From assembly GCA_944389515.1 (NCBI GenBank), contig CALXMQ010000003.1:1-44761 (forward strand): 44,761 bases of DNA. The letters are read 5' to 3'. The stretch comes from an uncultured Alphaproteobacteria bacterium (GTDB taxonomy: Bacteria; Pseudomonadota; Alphaproteobacteria; Rs-D84). The translations under genes were made by a program, and so were the position numbers. Of this stretch, positions 15,307 through 23,681 are shown in pieces; position 1 is the first letter of the stretch; the number at the start of each line of letters is the position of its first letter. The notes below the pieces were generated by a model. That model made no database searches. It was not told the DNA's origin and saw only the letters and a program-made list of their open reading frames with translations.

Positions 15307-16116
15307 ATGATGCGCAAAAAAAATAATATTGTCGTTGGATTGACAACTTTTAATACCGAAATGCTGGGGATTTCTGTGCCGGCACTGGGGAAATTGCGCC
15401 AAAAATTTATGTTGATAATTTATAATGATAATCCAATGACAAATATCACACGCAGACAAATCAGAAAACTGGGGTATTGTGGTGATTTAACAGTTATCAA
15501 TTCAGATGAAAATATCGGTGAATTTCGCGCACGCATGGCAATCGTTGATGCGGCACGTGAAATGCGGCCTGATTGGATTGTTTTTTGTGATGATGACGAT
15601 ATTTTATCAGATATTGATATTCCGAACGTATCAGACGATAATTTTGCAGTAATTCAAAATGCGATTATATTACGCCATCGCGTGGGGGATTTGTTGCGCG
15701 CGATGGAAAATCCAAACGATATTGAACCAGATGGTGAAAATACTGAATTGGTACGTCCACATGTTGGATTAGCTGGTACACCGGTACGCGCAAATATATT
15801 ATTTGGATTGGCGCGCACATTGCCAGATTTGTATGATATGATTCACAAAATTGATGAAAAGTTAGATTTTTATCCACCGGTTGATGCAATGATGTGGAAT
15901 TTTGTAAACATATATGCACGCCACCAGAATCACAACGCAGTACCAATTTATATGGACAAAATAAACTATATAAAAAACGAACTGGATACAGTTCGCATAA
16001 AATATAATTTATTGGCAAAGCCTGCACGCAATATACGCGAACATTATCATCGCGCGTTGGATAAATATAATACTGCGTTACATGCTGTGCTGGATGCGGC
16101 CGCCCTGCGGGGCTGA
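15307..16116 (+). CDS. glycosyltransferase-like protein (GT-A fold, family 2 type)
   Basis: 269 aa from ATG 15307; the frame runs further upstream, but that part overlaps the divergent gene and promoter. 'NIVVGLTTFNTEML..VPALGKLRQKFMLIIYNDNP' and 'NSDENIGEFRARMAIVDAA..RPDWIVFCDDDDIL' are the nucleotide-sugar-binding strand pattern and acidic DxD-like cluster of GT-A enzymes. The later 'VDAMMWNFVNIYARHQNHNAVPIYM' is less typical. Sugar and acceptor cannot be inferred. No Shine-Dalgarno; predicted leaderless. It ends in TGA, one of few here, after 'AAALRG'. Confidence 0.6.
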   Translation: MMRKKNNIVVGLTTFNTEMLGISVPALGKLRQKFMLIIYNDNPMTNITRRQIRKLGYCGDLTVINSDENIGEFRARMAIVDAAREMRPDWIVFCDDDDILSDIDIPNVSDDNFAVIQNAIILRHRVGDLLRAMENPNDIEPDGENTELVRPHVGLAGTPVRANILFGLARTLPDLYDMIHKIDEKLDFYPPVDAMMWNFVNIYARHQNHNAVPIYMDKINYIKNELDTVRIKYNLLAKPARNIREHYHRALDKYNTALHAVLDAAALRG

Positions 16117-16158
16117 TACAATAATTTACATTTAATTTATAAAAAACAAAATATCTGA

Positions 16159-16187
16159 TTGAAACAACGGTGTAATGCGTATAAAAT
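16159..16187 (+). promoter_or_regulatory. promoter of alaS
   Basis: TTGAAA (16159-16164), 17 bp, TAAAAT (16182-16187), with a ~23 nt leader and CAGGGA ribosome-binding site before ATG 16217. Confidence 0.6.
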
Positions 16188-16216
16188 TGCACCGATAAAA
16201 CCCAGGGATTTACAAA

Positions 16217-18274
16217 ATGAAATATAATGATATTCGTAAAACATTTCTTGATTTCTTTGAATCACACGGACACAAAATTGTTCCATCTGCATCGTTGATT
16301 CCAAATGATCCAACATTGTTATTTACGGTTGCAGGCATGGTTCCATGGAAAGGTATTTTACAAGGTACCGAACCAGCATTTGCGCCACGTGTTGCCGATG
16401 TTCAAAAATGTATACGTGCTGGCGGTAAACATAATGATTTAGACGAAGTTGGCTTTGACGGTCGCCATCACACATTTTTTGAAATGTTGGGAAATTGGTC
16501 TTTTGGTGATTATTTCAAGGCCGGCGCCATTGAAATGTCGTGGGAATTATTGACCCAGGTTTTACACCTGGATCCAGAACGTTTGCGCGTTACAACACAT
16601 GAAAGCGACGACGAATCCACAGAAATTTGGCGCAAGGTTGCCGGCAAAGAAGCAATCAGACTGGGCGATAAAGACAACTGGTGGTCGGCTGGTGATACCG
16701 GACCATGTGGGCCATGCACAGAAATATTTTATGATTTTGGCGACCAATTTGATAACGAAGACGACCGATGGGTTGAAATCTGGAACGATGTATTTATGCA
16801 ATACGACCGTGACGCCAATGGCAATTTAACACCATTACCCAAACAAAACGTTGATACTGGTGCTGGATTAGAACGTTGGGCCGCATTGTTGCAAGACAAG
16901 ATTGATAATTATGATACTGACTTGTTTACAAATCTGATTCATGCAACCGAAGATATCGTTGGTGTAAAGAAAACAGATGAAAATACATCTTCGTTCAAAG
17001 TTATTGCAGACCATCTGCGCGCGGTGGGATTTGCCATTGCAGATGGTGTAATCCCCAGCAATACAGATCGCGGATATGTAATTCGTCGTATATTACGTCG
17101 CGCAATGCGCCATGGACAAATACTGGGGCATCGTGGCGCATTATTATCAAAACTGTATCCAGCATTGATTACTGAAATGGGTGACGCATACCCAGAATTG
17201 GCACGTGAAGAAAAACGCGTTGTTGAAATTATTCAAAATGAAGAAAACGCGTTTGCTGATATGCTGCAAAACGGTATGAAGTTATTGGATATTGAAATTC
17301 CTAAGGTTCAAAATGGTATATTGCCGGGTGATGTTGCGTTCAAACTATTTGATACATATGGTTTCCCATTGGATTTGACACAAATGATTCTGCGCGACAA
17401 AAATATTGATGTTGACGTTGCTGGATTTGAACGTGCAATGGCCGAACAAAAAGAACGCAGTCGCGCCAACACCAAAGGTACCCGGACATTATGGGAATCA
17501 CAAACCAATTTGACCGCAACAGATGATTCATATAAATATTCACCAGATGAAAACCTGGAATCAAAGGTATTGGCAATATTGCGAAATGGTGAATTTGTAT
17601 CCAGCGCGCAATCTGGCGATGAAATCGAAGTTGCATTGGATAAAACAAACTTTTATGGCACCCAGGGTGGCCAGGTTGGTGACGCAGGTGAAATAACACG
17701 TGACGACACACCAATTATGACCGTAACCGAAGCAGCACGTGTTGATAATGTCGTAATTCACAAGGGTGTTTTATCCGCAGATTTGTCTGTCGGTGATACA
17801 GTAAAAACAAAAATCAATACCGCAACGCGTCAACAAACTGCACGTGCACATACGGCAACCCATTTGTTACAGGCGGCACTGCGTCACGTATTAAACGAAG
17901 ACGTTGAACAACGCGGTTCCAAAGTTTCACCAGATTCTGTGCGTTTTGATTTCTCGTTTGGTCGCGCAATGACACCAGAAGAAAAGCAAGCTGTGGAAGA
18001 TTTAGTAAACAAATGGATTGACGCGGACATGCCTGTGTTACACGAAGAAATGTCCATTGATGATGCAAAGAAACGCGGCGCAATGGCATTATTCGGTGAA
18101 AAATATGGCGATGTAGTCAAGGTTATTACCGCTGGGGATATTTCGTGTGAATTATGTGGTGGCACACACGTTTATCACACTGGTGAAATATTACACGCCC
18201 GTGTAAACAAAGAAAAATCTATCAGCAGTGGTATCCGTCGCATAACGATGTCTGTTGGAACAATGGCAGAATAA
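16217..18274 (+). CDS. alaS: alanyl-tRNA synthetase lacking the C-terminal C-Ala domain
   Basis: 685 aa, against about 870 for most bacterial AlaRS. Class II catalytic core (RKTFLDFFESHGHKIVPSASLIPNDPTLLFTVAGMVPWK.., 'HTFFEMLGNWSFGDYFK'), tRNA-recognition helices, and an intact editing domain with zinc/active-site motifs HTATH (about residue 545) and CELCGGTH (about 650). It stops right after 'SGIRRITMSVG', where the linker to C-Ala normally begins, and an intrinsic terminator follows, so this is not a frameshift. The dimerisation / tRNA-elbow-binding C-Ala domain is absent. Charges tRNA-Ala and hydrolyses mischarged Ser/Gly. Confidence 0.93.
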   Translation: MKYNDIRKTFLDFFESHGHKIVPSASLIPNDPTLLFTVAGMVPWKGILQGTEPAFAPRVADVQKCIRAGGKHNDLDEVGFDGRHHTFFEMLGNWSFGDYFKAGAIEMSWELLTQVLHLDPERLRVTTHESDDESTEIWRKVAGKEAIRLGDKDNWWSAGDTGPCGPCTEIFYDFGDQFDNEDDRWVEIWNDVFMQYDRDANGNLTPLPKQNVDTGAGLERWAALLQDKIDNYDTDLFTNLIHATEDIVGVKKTDENTSSFKVIADHLRAVGFAIADGVIPSNTDRGYVIRRILRRAMRHGQILGHRGALLSKLYPALITEMGDAYPELAREEKRVVEIIQNEENAFADMLQNGMKLLDIEIPKVQNGILPGDVAFKLFDTYGFPLDLTQMILRDKNIDVDVAGFERAMAEQKERSRANTKGTRTLWESQTNLTATDDSYKYSPDENLESKVLAILRNGEFVSSAQSGDEIEVALDKTNFYGTQGGQVGDAGEITRDDTPIMTVTEAARVDNVVIHKGVLSADLSVGDTVKTKINTATRQQTARAHTATHLLQAALRHVLNEDVEQRGSKVSPDSVRFDFSFGRAMTPEEKQAVEDLVNKWIDADMPVLHEEMSIDDAKKRGAMALFGEKYGDVVKVITAGDISCELCGGTHVYHTGEILHARVNKEKSISSGIRRITMSVGTMAE

Positions 18275-18276
18275 AA

Positions 18277-18300
18277 AACGGGGCAACGCCCCGTTTTTTT
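18277..18300. terminator. bidirectional terminator between alaS and RNase J
   Basis: ACGGGGC/GCCCCGT hairpin with T tracts on both strands, between convergent genes. Confidence 0.88.
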
Positions 18301-18307
18301 ATGCACT

Positions 18308-20119
18308 TTATTTTTGAACAAAATGCACACTGTATTGCGGTTTTTTATCCGCACCCAATGAAGCGCGCACAACTTTGTTTGCGGCAATCTGAACCGCGCG
18401 AACCAGATTTCCCCTGTCCTTGCGTTCTGATTTGGTCAATCCGTCTATGGACTTGGTAATTTCAATCTGGATTTGGCGTTTCATAAACCCAGTATCGTCT
18501 GTTTCGAAAATACCAACACTGGAAACTTCGGGTGTGCCCTTCAAAAATCCGCGCTTATCAACAGGCAATGTTACAAATATCGCACCGTTCGCAGCAATTT
18601 TTTTACGTGTTTTATATACTGGGTCATCTGTGCTGCGTTCGGTTTCACCTTCCATAACGACAAAGCCCGTTTCAATGGTGTCAGATATATATGGCGCTTC
18701 GCCATCAGACAAAGCAATCATTTCACCATTATGAACAACCATCATATACTTTGCGCCACCACGTTCCATTGCCATTTTTCCGTTCAACATTTCATTGATG
18801 TAATCACCATGCATTGGCACAGAAACCTGGGGGTGAACCATATCATAAAAGCGTTCAAATTCTGGACGACCGGCGTGTCCACTGGCATGCAGATGGTCGG
18901 TGTCATAAATCGTATGCGTTTTAATACCCATGCGCGCCAATTTATTGTACAGATACGATACATCTTGTTCGCGCCCCGGGATAATAATAGAACTGAATAA
19001 CACGGTATCTGTGGGTTGCAATTTCATTTCTTTTACATGCCCACGGCACAGACGTGTCAACATGGCGAATTGTTCGCCCTGGGATCCGGTCAAAAATATC
19101 GCCTGTTTTTCAGCCGGCAAATCTTTGATATCACTGTGCAGATACACATCATCTTTGTTCAGATAACCAAATTCAATGCCCATTTCACGAAATTCTGGCA
19201 ACCCAACAAATGGCACAGGGTTCGGATTGCTGCGTTCTTTTATCGCGGCGACACGACCAGCGGCACGGGCCGCCATGGCAAACATTTTCATACGCGCGAT
19301 TGAACGTGAATACCCGGTCACCAATACACGGCCTGGGGCATTTTTCATAATTTCTGTCAAAGTATCACGAACCTGAACTTCGGTAGTTTGCGGTTCTTGA
19401 CGCGATGCAGATGTTGAATCACACATACATGCCAATAATTTTGGATCAGAACCAATTTCACGCAAACGCGCATAATCTGTTGGATCTTCGATTGGATTAT
19501 CATCGTTAAATGTCCAGTCACCTGTATGTAAAACCTTGCCTGCTGGGGTTTTTATTATAATCATCTGGGCTTCTGGTACAGAGTGTGAAACATGAAATGT
19601 TTCAACCGTAAATGGCGACAAATCCAATGTTGCACCATGATAATCAAATTCAACAATATCTTTGTCCGGATTAAAATCTATTTCAACACCACGAAACGTC
19701 TGGCGCAGAATTTCTGCTGGGAAACGCGTACAATATATTGGCTTTCTGAACTTCGGCCACACAAATTTTAATGCGCCGATATGATCTTCGTGACCATGGG
19801 TAATAACGAATCCAACAACATCTTTCTTGCGTTTTTCCAACCATGTTGTATCACAATATTGTACATCACCAGCACCGATTTCTTCTTCTAAGAAACCCAT
19901 ACCGCAATCAACAACCAAATATTTGCCCTTGTATTTATAAACGTACATATTCTGGCCGACGTGTTCCAAACCACCCAATGCCATAAAGTACAATTTTTCA
20001 TCGTTTTTATCGTTTTTATCGTTTTCAAATTTATTCATACCGGTAATTTTTTCCGGTTTTTGCGGCACCGAACTGGCGACAGTTTCTGGTGCGCTTTGTT
20101 TTTCACGAACTTTTACCAT
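18308..20119 (-). CDS. rnj: ribonuclease J
   Basis: 603 aa from ATG 20119 (AAAAAGGA upstream). Metallo-beta-lactamase/beta-CASP nuclease: 'VVDCGMGF', the zinc motif HGHEDH, 'HTGDW', beta-CASP elements (TGSQGEQFAML, SSIIIPGRE) and 'HASGHA' at motif C, followed by the RNase J C-terminal domain. 5'-3' exo/endoribonuclease in mRNA decay and rRNA maturation, usual in Alphaproteobacteria. The first ~45 residues form a low-complexity extension with an NDKNDKND repeat. Confidence 0.93.
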   Translation of the reverse strand: MVKVREKQSAPETVASSVPQKPEKITGMNKFENDKNDKNDEKLYFMALGGLEHVGQNMYVYKYKGKYLVVDCGMGFLEEEIGAGDVQYCDTTWLEKRKKDVVGFVITHGHEDHIGALKFVWPKFRKPIYCTRFPAEILRQTFRGVEIDFNPDKDIVEFDYHGATLDLSPFTVETFHVSHSVPEAQMIIIKTPAGKVLHTGDWTFNDDNPIEDPTDYARLREIGSDPKLLACMCDSTSASRQEPQTTEVQVRDTLTEIMKNAPGRVLVTGYSRSIARMKMFAMAARAAGRVAAIKERSNPNPVPFVGLPEFREMGIEFGYLNKDDVYLHSDIKDLPAEKQAIFLTGSQGEQFAMLTRLCRGHVKEMKLQPTDTVLFSSIIIPGREQDVSYLYNKLARMGIKTHTIYDTDHLHASGHAGRPEFERFYDMVHPQVSVPMHGDYINEMLNGKMAMERGGAKYMMVVHNGEMIALSDGEAPYISDTIETGFVVMEGETERSTDDPVYKTRKKIAANGAIFVTLPVDKRGFLKGTPEVSSVGIFETDDTGFMKRQIQIEITKSIDGLTKSERKDRGNLVRAVQIAANKVVRASLGADKKPQYSVHFVQK

Positions 20120-20361
20120 CAATTAAATCCTTTTTGTTTTGTTATACATTTGCGCCACCACAAAATCCATTGCCAATAAAGAATCATCTTTATTTGTAGT
20201 GAATCTGGGGCGGCGCGGTTTATTTACCCCGCGATAATCAAAAAAATAATTAAAACAACGGGGATTTTGTTGGGGGAAAACCCCAAATCTCTCTTACCCC
20301 AATAATATTAGTATATTTTCAAATAATTGCAAGGAGAAATAAAAACACCGCCAAAAATGAT
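20120..20361. other. intergenic stretch between RNase J and the third secreted locus
   Basis: AT-rich with G- and C-runs (GGGGATTTTGTTGGGGGAAAACCCC, broken into short arms). It should hold the RNase J promoter on the minus strand, but I could not place one with confidence. No coding signal. The shared leader RNA of the other secreted loci is not present. Confidence 0.4.
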
Positions 20362-20390
20362 TTGACTGTGGGCGGATTTTGGGATAAAAT
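20362..20390 (+). promoter_or_regulatory. promoter of the third secreted Cys-rich locus
   Basis: TTGACT (20362-20367), 17 bp, TAAAAT (20385-20390), 12 bases before ATG 20403. It differs from the TTG[CT]AT type of the four leader-RNA loci. Confidence 0.5.
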
Positions 20391-20402
20391 AAATATAAAT
20401 AA

Positions 20403-20930
20403 ATGCCGAAAATAAACCACCGATTAGTATCGGTGTTTTTATTTTTGAAAAAAGCCCAGATTTCTGCATATTTTTGTTCCCTATATTTTGCCGAAAACAA
20501 ACGGTCGAATTATTTCTTGTTTGGCGTTATATTATTTATCGGTGCTGGCTTTGCAGCACTCGGTGATGGGCCAACGGTAGACTTTGCACCGTATTTACCT
20601 TTTGATGCGGAAACGCTCTGTACGGGTGGCGGCAGAACAGCATATATAGACTGGTATCCGACGGTATCTTGTGGTGGATATGCGGTCAAGGGAATCGGTG
20701 TTATAGCCGCAGTCACTGGTACTTTCGGTTCGGTTGCAGATAAAATAGAATATAACTCTGCTGGTACCGGGATGTGTTGGTGCAAAATGTTATCACCGGC
20801 GGTATCAAAATGGGTTTCTATTGCTGCCCAAGGTACGCTGACAACTTGCGCGGGATTTTGTTCAAATTACTTTGTAAATAACACAAATGATTTCCGTCAA
20901 ATTATATTGTCAAATCTTGTTGATTACTGA
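20403..20930 (+). CDS. divergent WCxM-domain secreted protein (locus 3), start uncertain
   Basis: 175 aa from ATG 20403. Homology to the other WCxM proteins starts only near 'IDWYPTVSC..VKGIGV' and includes CWCKMLSPAVSKWV and an ending SNLVDY. The true signal peptide is probably KRSNYFLFGVILFIGAGFAA (from about residue 33), preceded by ~32 residues with a second hydrophobic stretch. No Shine-Dalgarno is visible at any start. A terminator-like CACCGAT/ATCGGTG hairpin with T tract lies in the first 40 bases of this frame. The conserved Cys of GIGVC is Ile here. Stops at TGA in the same frame as the next gene. Real but perhaps decaying. Confidence 0.55.
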   Translation: MPKINHRLVSVFLFLKKAQISAYFCSLYFAENKRSNYFLFGVILFIGAGFAALGDGPTVDFAPYLPFDAETLCTGGGRTAYIDWYPTVSCGGYAVKGIGVIAAVTGTFGSVADKIEYNSAGTGMCWCKMLSPAVSKWVSIAAQGTLTTCAGFCSNYFVNNTNDFRQIILSNLVDY

Positions 20931-20948
20931 TTTGTGTTGGGGGGAAAT

Positions 20949-21653
20949 ATGAAAATAATTTATTCTTGCTTAGGACTAATGTTTATAGGCACCGTGTATG
21001 CCGCCGGGCCAACGACATCATGCCCGTCCGGATATATAGAAGTTATAGAAAAAGGTCTGTTTTTTTCGAACGGCCTGTCCAATTTTGGGACATGGCCCGC
21101 CGGGTATGGTAAACCACCATTATGTTACAGAAGTGACATCGCTTCTGTAAGCCCAACATGTTTTGTTACCACTATGACAAACACAACATATACGGAAAGC
21201 AATGGTTCATATCAATATACATCAGCTTGCCCGTATACATCAGGTATTTCACCCATAGGTGTTGCCGGCACTGAAACTGGAATAAAAAAATGCGTAAGAT
21301 TGTCAACAACATCAGCGTGTAGCAATCCAGATTTTGACACACTGGGGGTTGACTGGTCTGTGACGTGCAACGGTTTAACCAAGGTAAATGGGATTGGTGT
21401 ATGTGCGTCAACATCTGGAACATCGGTCGGCACAACAGCCACAGCATTGCAGGTCAGCGCAAATGCAAACGATAATTTTTACTGTTGGTGCCGTATGATT
21501 ACGCCAGCTGTATCAAGATGGATTTTTATAAATGCATTTTCAAATGATGGGCAGTGGTGCCGTGGTTCTTGCTCTGATTATTGCGCAAACTTTTTAAGCA
21601 ATTCTGATTGGACCGATCGGTTTAATGCGCCGATGTTTTCAAATCTGGAATAA
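20949..21653 (+). CDS. fused secreted protein: CPSGY domain plus WCxM domain (locus 3)
   Basis: 234 aa; GGGGGGAA precedes ATG 20949. Signal peptide MKIIYSCLGLMFIGTVYAA. Residues about 20-95 match the stand-alone CPSGY proteins (SCPSGY at 24-29; the second unit reads WPAGY, Cys to Trp; then CFVTTMTNTTYTESNGSYQYTSAC). Residues about 112-234 match the stand-alone WCxM proteins (KKCVRLSTTSAC, VDWSVTC, GIGVCAS, CWCRMITPAVSRW, CRGSCSDYC, ending APMFSNLE). At the two other loci these are separate adjacent genes, so this is a natural fusion and points to a shared function or complex. Confidence 0.8.
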   Translation: MKIIYSCLGLMFIGTVYAAGPTTSCPSGYIEVIEKGLFFSNGLSNFGTWPAGYGKPPLCYRSDIASVSPTCFVTTMTNTTYTESNGSYQYTSACPYTSGISPIGVAGTETGIKKCVRLSTTSACSNPDFDTLGVDWSVTCNGLTKVNGIGVCASTSGTSVGTTATALQVSANANDNFYCWCRMITPAVSRWIFINAFSNDGQWCRGSCSDYCANFLSNSDWTDRFNAPMFSNLE

Positions 21654-21709
21654 AAAAACAGTTTATTTTTTGATTTTTTATCAGCACTTTATTTTTAACA
21701 AATAAAATC

Positions 21710-21736
21710 AAATAAAAAACCGCCCATATGGGCGGT
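21710..21736 (-). terminator. intrinsic terminator of the cold-shock gene
   Basis: On the minus strand AACCGCCCAT/ATGGGCGGTT followed by TTTTATTTG, 20 bp beyond the stop at 21758. Confidence 0.8.
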
Positions 21737-21757
21737 TGATGTATATATCTGTAAAAA

Positions 21758-22102
21758 TTATTTTTTCCAGAACGCAAATCCACTGCGACGTTCGGATTTT
21801 TCTTCGCGTTGTTTGCGGTCTTCGATTGCGCGACGACGTTCCGCGCGACGTTCTTGGAAACGACGGGCAGATTCTTCGTCACGATGAATCAATTTCAATG
21901 TCGTCACAGACAATTTATCATTGCGAACTTCTTCTTCAAATTCGACAATGTCGTTTTCGTTCAAAAATCTGATACCGGCGGCCTTTAATGCACTGGAATG
22001 AACAAATACATCATCCGTATTGCCGTTTTCGTTCGGTGTGTCTGGCGTAATAAAGCCAAAGCACTTTTTACCATTATACCATTTTACTTTACCCTGACGC
22101 AT
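21758..22102 (-). CDS. cold-shock-domain protein with basic C-terminal extension
   Basis: 114 aa from ATG 22102 (AAAGGAAGG upstream). A cold-shock domain occupies about residues 1-70: 'GKVKWYNGKKCFGFITPD' with RNP1 reading K-C-F-G-F-I instead of the usual K-G-F-G-F-I, and RNP2 'DVFVHSSALKAAG'. Residues 75-114 are an Arg/Glu-rich helical tail (RRFQERRAERRRAIEDRKQREEK in part) ending SGFAFWKK, likely RNA-binding. Single-stranded nucleic-acid chaperone by family; the tail is unusual for short CspA proteins. Confidence 0.87.
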   Translation of the reverse strand: MRQGKVKWYNGKKCFGFITPDTPNENGNTDDVFVHSSALKAAGIRFLNENDIVEFEEEVRNDKLSVTTLKLIHRDEESARRFQERRAERRRAIEDRKQREEKSERRSGFAFWKK

Positions 22103-22188
22103 AATGTGCCTTCCTTTCTTATGCTTGTTATGGTTCCCAAAATACTGTGAACCTGTAATAATTGTTACCGATAAAGTATATGAAAGCA

Positions 22189-22232
22189 AGAAAAAACACC
22201 CCATGAAATCCGTGTTTTATTTCCTGGGGTGT
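22189..22232 (-). terminator. terminator of the lysS-22241 operon
   Basis: On the minus strand ACACCCCAGG pairs with CATGGGGTGT across a 17-base loop, followed by TTTTTTCTT. Confidence 0.65.
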
Positions 22233-22240
22233 AATGTGTT

Positions 22241-23668
22241 TTATTTACTGGATTTTTTATAATATCGCTGGACTTCGTTCATAACAAAATTGAACAATTT
22301 TCCTGCCATTGTATCAGCCGGAACCGTCCAATCATTTCCAAAGTAAGGCATCGCAGACACCAATATGAATCGTGCCATAAAATGGAATATTTCGCTTTCT
22401 TGGGCCTGGGTCAATTTAGCCGGGGCATTTTGTATGTGAAATACTTCATTTTCAATGGCGTTATCCAATTTATCAACGATTATATCCAAAATTTTTGGTG
22501 GATAATACAGTTTGCATGTTTTTGGAAATCCATCAAACATGGATACATCAGTACCTTGGCTGTACAAGATATTCCATCCAACGCGATCAAACAAATCTTC
22601 TAAACACTGGCAAATCATTAAATTATATTCTTTGACCCCACATTCCATAAAGTCCGCCAACTGGCGTTCAATATTCGCACTGGTTGTCGCAGTTTTCTGT
22701 GTTTTTTTAGTTTCTATTTTACGCGAAATTTCATAATGCCCATGTGTTTTGCGTTCAAATTCAAAGAAAGTGCGAACTTGACATATAATTTCCATTGGGA
22801 CAACGCGACCATCTTTGCCAATATCGATGACCAGTTTTGCATCGCGGTAATTACGCGGATTTTTCATATCATAGAAATTGTCACGTACGGATAAAATCCG
22901 GTCTGGCATCATGTCACAAACACGTTCAATAAATGTTCGTGCCTGGGGGATTAAATCAAACAAGCATTTCACACGCCACACATCTTGTAATCGCATACGC
23001 GGACGCGGCACTTTATCTAGTTCACGCACCAATTCAACAGCGATATTTTCATGTCCAGAACCAATAATGGATAAAACTGTTTCGGCCGGTGTTGAAATAT
23101 ATTTTTCGTTCAGCTTTGCACGTATTTTATCTGCGATGGCGCGCGCGGACGCTTCGCGGTCATGCGATGCAATAACACGATAAACAGTTGACGCAACTTC
23201 ATCAACATACGCAGCGTAATATTTCCCGGTCACTTTATCCAGCGCACGTTCAACACTTTTTTGTGCACCAACAATAACAGTTACGATGGATGACACCGCC
23301 AAATCAATTTTGTGACCAGCACCACTGGTAAAAAACTGGTTACGCATTGGGTCTGCGTCCAAACGGTGATGCACAATATACGGCGACAATGGATTTATGT
23401 CTGCAACACGAATTGGTTCGTCAATCGCACTGTCTGTGGCATAATCATATCGCATAACAGGCGCCTTGGGCGCACCAAAACATTTGCCTAAGAAATAAAA
23501 GACTTCGCGGAACCATGTCAATCCATCTGAATACAATTCAGACAAATATGCGGCGGCTTCATCATTTATACGACCGTTTTGCCGTGCGTTTTCAATTATT
23601 TCTTGGTTTTTCCGGTCGTGTTCTGCCGTTAAATCTGCGGCATAACCTTCGGAATACGGTGTAGACAT
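22241..23668 (-). CDS. 475-aa protein of unknown function with a possible RelA/SpoT-like nucleotidyltransferase core
   Basis: ATG 23668 with GGGGG seven bases upstream; starts 13 bp after the lysS stop, so probably one operon. No signal peptide or membrane helix. Residues about 225-320 read 'RLQDVWRVKCLFDL', 'MPDRILSVRDNFYD', 'NYRDAKLVIDI', 'VPMEIICQVRTFFEFERKTHGHYEIS'. This order (RxxDxxRxRxLF, D-x-Y/F, YRxxKLVI, xPxEIxxQVRT, H..YE) resembles the synthetase fold of RelA/SpoT proteins. The N- and C-terminal parts are helical and unrecognised. The fold suggestion is an inference from pattern only. Confidence 0.65.
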   Translation of the reverse strand: MSTPYSEGYAADLTAEHDRKNQEIIENARQNGRINDEAAAYLSELYSDGLTWFREVFYFLGKCFGAPKAPVMRYDYATDSAIDEPIRVADINPLSPYIVHHRLDADPMRNQFFTSGAGHKIDLAVSSIVTVIVGAQKSVERALDKVTGKYYAAYVDEVASTVYRVIASHDREASARAIADKIRAKLNEKYISTPAETVLSIIGSGHENIAVELVRELDKVPRPRMRLQDVWRVKCLFDLIPQARTFIERVCDMMPDRILSVRDNFYDMKNPRNYRDAKLVIDIGKDGRVVPMEIICQVRTFFEFERKTHGHYEISRKIETKKTQKTATTSANIERQLADFMECGVKEYNLMICQCLEDLFDRVGWNILYSQGTDVSMFDGFPKTCKLYYPPKILDIIVDKLDNAIENEVFHIQNAPAKLTQAQESEIFHFMARFILVSAMPYFGNDWTVPADTMAGKLFNFVMNEVQRYYKKSSK

Positions 23669-23681
23669 CACATTGCCCCCA

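Noticed and set aside
20928-20951. The two genes at 20403 and 20949 as one protein read through TGA
   Set aside because: They are in frame, but the first ends at the family's normal C terminus, and the second has its own ribosome-binding site and signal peptide.
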